NCBI GenBank assembly: GCA_037367405.1 | Contig: JAZKJV010008882.1 | Location: forward strand, 1,798,001-1,862,000 | DNA from: Ottelia alismoides | Taxonomy: Eukaryota > Streptophyta > Magnoliopsida > Alismatales > Hydrocharitaceae | DNA: 64,000 bases | Reading direction: 5' to 3' | In this document: positions 59,494 to 64,000 of the stretch, one piece after another | Layout of the letters: the number at the start of each line of letters is the position of its first letter | How positions within the stretch are numbered: the first letter of the stretch is position 1 | Position numbers and translations under genes: made by a program | The notes under the pieces: model-generated | What the model saw: the letters and a program-made list of their open reading frames with translations, nothing else | The model's database searches: none | What the model was told of the DNA's origin: nothing

Positions 59494-60467
59494 TATTAAA
59501 CTAAAGAAGGGTATACATTTTTAGCACTACATATTCATAAGTATATTTACATTATAAAGTGATGAATACCAGTTTGATTTTACTTTTGAAATTCGTTCTT
59601 GAATATTTATTGTCAAGATATGGCATGATTTATATAATGAAATCGAAATAAAGTATAATAAGGAACGGCACCTTAATGACATATGGACCTAATTAAGTGT
59701 TATGCCAAGATGGGAGCCACCTTTAGAATCCATTATATTAGGTCCTAAAGGATATTATCGGTCTAAAGGGCAACACCTTCTGGAGGTGTCGAATTTGGTA
59801 GAACCTTATGGAAACTCCACCATTGACTCAACGTTGTTGTCATGTCATTAAAGTAATTGATTGACCACACTGTCGATGGTAAGAAAAATTATCCCTATTC
59901 AAAGATAAAGGTAAAAGATTAAGTTCATGAATGCGATGCGAAGATATACCTGTTAAAAGCATATGGAACCGTGATTATGAATATAATTAGTATAGTTATT
60001 TTTCTTCTAACAATATAAAATGGATATTCATTCTTGCTTATGAAGGTACACTTCCTAAAAAAGCAAATGAAACTCTGATAATTTATGCTACTATTGTCAA
60101 TCTTCTCTTGAGTTATATCCAATTATTTGTCAATTTCGTTAATTGTTTATACCATATATACTAAGTTATTTTGCTTATAAGTATTTTTGTCCCTCTTGCG
60201 ATTTGCCTTACCACAGACACACGTGAAGAGTAAGGTGCAAGAGGCTGGTTGAACGGAAGAGCGGAGATTGAAGTCATCTTACTTGCAGTAGTACAAGTTT
60301 TCTTGTTGCTTGAAAAATGTAATACACCGTAGCCACCTGTGACTTTTACAGAAGTGTAAAAGATATTTCTTTTATAACCTAGTTGTGACCATGAACGGTG
60401 GAATTTGATATCTGTGGGTAACACCTCCGACCATGAACGGTGGCCGCCTGAATCCAGGGTCGTTACA

Positions 60468-61120
60468 GAATACTTCAGATCGAGCAAGATGGAAGCCCTG
60501 TCAATTATTTTATAAAGTTTAATATCCAGATACCATGATGTTGGAATTAAGTAGACCAACTGAAAAATAACCTAACACATCTACTAGCTACATGAGAATA
60601 AAAATAAGCACAGCCCAGTCGTGGCACATAAACATCTCACATGTCATGTCACATGCTCACTACCTTAACTGTACATGGATCTCATCATTGCTAGCAAATA
60701 AGATTAAGTCAACCAACATATGATGGGGGATTGCTCGTTTGTAAGATCATGGTATCTGCCTCTAGCAACAAACAAATTATCTTATATTGCTAGACCATGA
60801 CAAAAATGATTTTGTCTTCTTTGTTGACAATTGATGGAAATTCTAGATCAACCAACTGTGATAACATAGGTTCAACGGTTACTCATAAGTGAAGGAAGAT
60901 ATATACTTTGCATCACGGAAATACGAGAAATAGAAAACAATTTGCAAATACAACGGGTGTTCATAACATGAACATATAATTTCAGCACAACAAATTTTAT
61001 GCTTTTATGAAACCATCAACGTAAGGAAATAATTTCTTACTATGATTTGTTTTACTATAATGAATACAGAAATGAGATCAGGGTTACTCCTTGAAGTGTG
61101 AGTTTCTAAACGAAGAAGCC
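60468..61120. other. Flank of the nest, no gene seen
   Basis: AT-rich; no coding text or repeat boundaries recognised. The 5 bp after the LTR (gaata) find no match left of the truncated 5' LTR. Confidence 0.5.
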
Positions 61121-61127
61121 TCCCGAA

Positions 61128-63100
61128 TCAAGCCCGATCTATGCTTGCTTCTCTCAGGAGGCACGATGATGAGTTACGTAGCATCCCATGAACTTTGATG
61201 TCAAATTCTTGAACTTGTCCACGTAAGGAGGAGATCAAGCTATTGATTTCATCGCATGAAATTGATCCTTCTTCATGCACGAGGAGCTTGGAGAAGATGA
61301 TGACAAATAGTCCGGCTAGCTGGTTAGTCATGATGTCACATCGTCTATGACAAGTTTTGTTACAAACTTGCATATATATGGAAATAGTTGCTGCGTCCAA
61401 TGCAATTGCTACATCTTATGTAGTCAATACTTGACTTTGTTAAAAAAATCGTAGTGTCATGCTTCTTGCTCTACTTAGATCACAACACTACCATCTCATA
61501 AGAATATGAACCCTTAGGTTGGCATTTTATTATCCATATCGGATAGGAAGTCTGAATTTATGTACCCTAAGACATGAAGATCATTATCTCCACAAACCAA
61601 GACACAATCTTGAGATCTTCTTAGGTACTTGAACATGCGTTTCACTGTACTCTAGTGGTTTTCTCCATAGGAGGATTGGTAATAGTTTACCACTTCCATT
61701 ACATGACAAATATCTGATCTTATACACATCATGGTATACATCAACCTTCCTACATTTGATACATAAGAGCATCTAGCCATAGCCTTCTTATCCTCTATAC
61801 TTTACGGTGCCATACCTTTAGATATGTTAAAAATCATGTCTTAAGGGAATGCAATCTTTCTTGGATTTATCCATATTGAAAATATTCCAAGATCTTGATG
61901 TATCCTTATTGCAAGAGTCCCAAGACCCACTTTTCTCTATTTCTGAACAACTTTAGACCCTAAATATAAGAGTCTCTTCTAAGATCGTTCATTTCAAAGA
62001 TAAGGGACAACTAAATCTTAACATAGATCATCATCGCAATATCATTTCAAATGATTAGTATGTCATCTACATAAAGCACGATGAACACAATGATGTTCCC
62101 ACTATGCTTCTTGTATACACATGTCTCATCTGGATTTTTTTTTGAAATCATAAATCTTATGGTTTAATCAAATCATATGTTTCGACTAGAAGAAGCTTGT
62201 TTAAACCCATAAATAGATTTCTTCAGCTTGCACACTATGCCTTTCCTAGCTATGAATCCCTACAGCTGCTTCATGTAGATTATTCTCGAGGTATCTATTG
62301 CAGAATGTTTTCTTAATATCCGTCTTCCAGATGTTGTAGTCAAAGTATGCAGCTATAGATAGCAATATATTGATGGATTTTAGCACAACCACAAAAGAAA
62401 AATGTCCTAACGTAATTGATGTCTTCTCTGTATGTGTAACCCTTGGATACACGCTAAGCCTTAAAAGTCTCCACCTTCCTATTGGGTCCCTATTTCTCTT
62501 GAAGATCCATTTACACATAATGAGTTCAACCCCTTTAGGTTGATCTCGAGGATCCATACACCATTCTTGTGCATGAAGTCTACTTTAAACTTCATTACTA
62601 CATCCATCTATCCATGTCATTAACCTCTAATGTTTCATTAAATGAAGTCAGATCATCACTAGACTCATCTCATGCAAGTAATCCATACCTCTCAAGCAGT
62701 TTTACCACACTATAACTCTTTCTAAGAGGTACATGTGTGTCATCTCCAATTATCTCTTTAGTTTTTGGTATAGGAACTTTATTGGTCTCACTAAACTCAA
62801 TGAGTTCTTTGACTACGTTGTTATCTTGACTCTTAAGGAATTTATCCTCATACATTTGATGTCTTTAGAGACAAATACTTTTCAAGTCTCGGGATCGTGA
62901 GGCATGTATCCACTATCATTTTTTACATATCCAATAAAGTAGCACCCTCTGGTGCGAGATTCCAACTTCCTTACATCCACATGACGGATTTTAAGTGCGA
63001 ATTTACGTGGAATCTTGTTAAGAACATAAGTTGCGGTGTCTTTTGCATAGCCCCAGAAATTAAGAGTAAGTTTGCTTTATTAGTGACTTAGATTTTGCTA
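61128..63100 (-). pseudogene. Decayed Ty1/copia pol (integrase end, RT, RNase H)
   Basis: Read right to left on the minus strand: integrase C-terminal text WGYAKDTATYVLNKIPRKFA (about 63055-62995), RKLESRTRGCYFIGY (about 62972), a linker PLRKSYSVVKLLERYGLLA (about 62726-62670), and RT CKWIFKRNRDP (about 62515), FVVVLKSINILLSIAA, IWKTDIKKTFCNRYLENNLHEA (62390-62260, in parts). Then KLKKSIYGFKQASSS (about 62225) and VLYVDDILII (about 62075), so the catalytic box is still readable. RNase H fragments run to about 61400. The text fits the Tork-like copia branch. No LTRs were matched. Stops throughout. Confidence 0.8.
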
Positions 63101-64000
63101 ATGACTCAATTTCTTATTTATTTTTTATCTTGATTAAGTTTTCAATTAGAAGCTCGTAGAAGTTCTTTGATGAAAAGTGCAGAAAGCTAGAAGATGATTC
63201 AAAGCCTAAAGTGACTATGAAAGATTCAACTTGTAGGTTCAAGATTCTGAATCAGATTAATGAAAGACCTAGAGAAAGAATCAATTCCAAAAGCTCAAGT
63301 TTTGAAGATTCTGGATGTTATGTTGAAAAGCAGTCTTATAATTTGTGTATATTGATCAACAAGCAAATCTAAGGTAGAATCATCCACTTCACAAAATCAT
63401 TTTTTGACATGTGATCGATTCCCTTGACACACATGATCGTTCACCCTTTATCGGTCATCTTGTTTTTCATGATCGATCAACCATGATCAACTATTCTTTT
63501 GACCACAATCAATCACTTTTTAAATTGCAGACCAACGGACGTATATGATCAATCACTTTTCTAACATGATTGATCACCTTGTTTATATGATTGATCATTT
63601 CATATATTTTGGAAATCAGAAGGTTGGCACTTTCCATTTTTTGGAAACAACAACTCTTCTGAGATCAACCCTATATAAGGGACCCTATGACTCATCGTTT
63701 GAGATACACAACCAAGAGAAACATCCTCTACTCTCAAAAGAAAAGAAAGAGTGATTTTTTTGTGATATTCGAGTTCTAACAGCATTTCTGCTCTCTCGAG
63801 CTCTCTTCAATCCAAAGCCTTTTCCTATTGAAGTTGTTTGTGCTCTATGTGCTCTATTACGATCATCTTCATCATTCTCAAGCATATTCTACGCTTAAAG
63901 TCTTTAAGCCTTTGAATTCAAGTCTCATTACTTAGCTATATTTTGTTTAGCATTTTTCTATATAGGTGTCCAAGTTGTGGATTCCGTTCTTTGAGAGATA
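63101..64000 (+). repeat. LTR-like sequence running off the window
   Basis: It has repeated tgatcgatca/tgattgatca motifs (about 63410-63600), a TATA box (ctatataagg, 63671-63680) and a purine/pyrimidine-rich transcript start, as in long copia (SIRE-like) LTRs. Neither boundary is visible. ORFs here are not convincing. Confidence 0.35.

Larger units (their letters stand above)
27085..60467 (+). mobile_element. Tekay/Del-like Ty3/gypsy retrotransposon carrying nested insertions
   Basis: 5' LTR remnant 27085-28256, internal region 28257-36850, 3' LTR 56383-60467. LTR copies align along their shared length (about four fifths identical by eye), with breaks explained by a Helitron. Gag, protease, RT, RNase H and integrase follow in Ty3/gypsy order. 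The C-terminal tail (FHVSMLRKYV then IRIIDHKENQ, near 36560-36690) is of the chromovirus Tekay/Del type. Just before the 36850 junction, aattcgggatgatg plus a T/purine-rich stretch resembles the polypurine area of this lineage, and tgtaac at 56383 starts the 3' LTR. So the element was continuous until the Athila-like insertion. It is old: stops and frameshifts are everywhere. Confidence 0.8.
56383..60467 (+). repeat. 3' LTR of the Tekay-like element, split by a Helitron
   Basis: It starts tgtaacaatag and ends gggtcgttaca. Without the Helitron (56954-59493) it is 1545 bp. Its first t (56383) is also the last base of the Athila-side target copy agatt. A (ga)n run lies at about 56595-56620. Confidence 0.82.

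Noticed and set aside
1..64000. CRISPR array, bacterial operons, phage or defence systems
   Set aside because: Repeats are all plant transposon features; no spaced identical short repeats, ribosome-binding sites or operon-like gene strings.

Overview
The window is nuclear DNA of a flowering plant (species not identifiable from the sequence). Evidence: a GT-AG spliced gene, plant-type Ty1/copia and Ty3/gypsy retrotransposons primed by tRNA-Met or tRNA-Asp, an A|T-inserted Helitron, and many MITEs. Nearly everything is transposon-derived. I support one host gene well (minus strand, 24892-25913) and suspect the last exons of a second one near 1.2-1.5 kb. There are no rRNA genes, convincing tRNA genes or CRISPR arrays.

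Layout. 0-1.7 kb: left flank with a Tourist-like MITE (374-666). 1.67-6.75 kb: complete but coding-dead Ty1/copia element on the minus strand (copia-1; 155-bp LTRs, TSD actat). 7.15-10.7 kb: decayed LTR-type debris rich in hairpins and short tandem repeats. 11.0-19.37 kb: a pol-deleted copia derivative on the minus strand whose 5' LTR was split by a younger Ty1/copia (copia-2, 13749-19264, plus strand, TSD atatg), itself hit by two near-identical hAT-type MITEs. 19.5-24.6 kb: two more copies of that MITE, a 3.6-kb non-autonomous LTR element (19909-23502) whose primer-binding site was hit by another hAT-type MITE, and a further hAT-like MITE. 24.9-26.5 kb: host gene with G-boxes upstream. 26.54-27.05 kb: hAT-like MITE.

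27.1-60.5 kb is one large nest. A Tekay/Del-like Ty3/gypsy element (5' LTR 27.1-28.26 kb, 3' LTR 56383-60467) has gag, protease, RT, RNase H and integrase remnants between 28.3 and 36.8 kb. Its gag is split by a 2.8-kb block and its pol by a 1.15-kb block that looks organellar. A 19.5-kb Athila-like gypsy (36851-56378, 3.9-kb LTRs) landed exactly at the junction of its polypurine tract and 3' LTR. A 2.54-kb Helitron (56954-59493) sits inside that 3' LTR, and a Tourist-like MITE (58160-58454) sits inside the Helitron. The Athila-like element also carries an 817-bp hAT-like MITE.

61.1-64 kb: decayed minus-strand copia pol and then LTR-like DNA running off the window. No autonomous transposon here has an intact polyprotein. 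I found no new enzymatic system. The most distinctive contents are the precisely resolvable nesting chain, the GACCGAAAT-repeat MITE family (four copies), and the MITE inside a primer-binding site.
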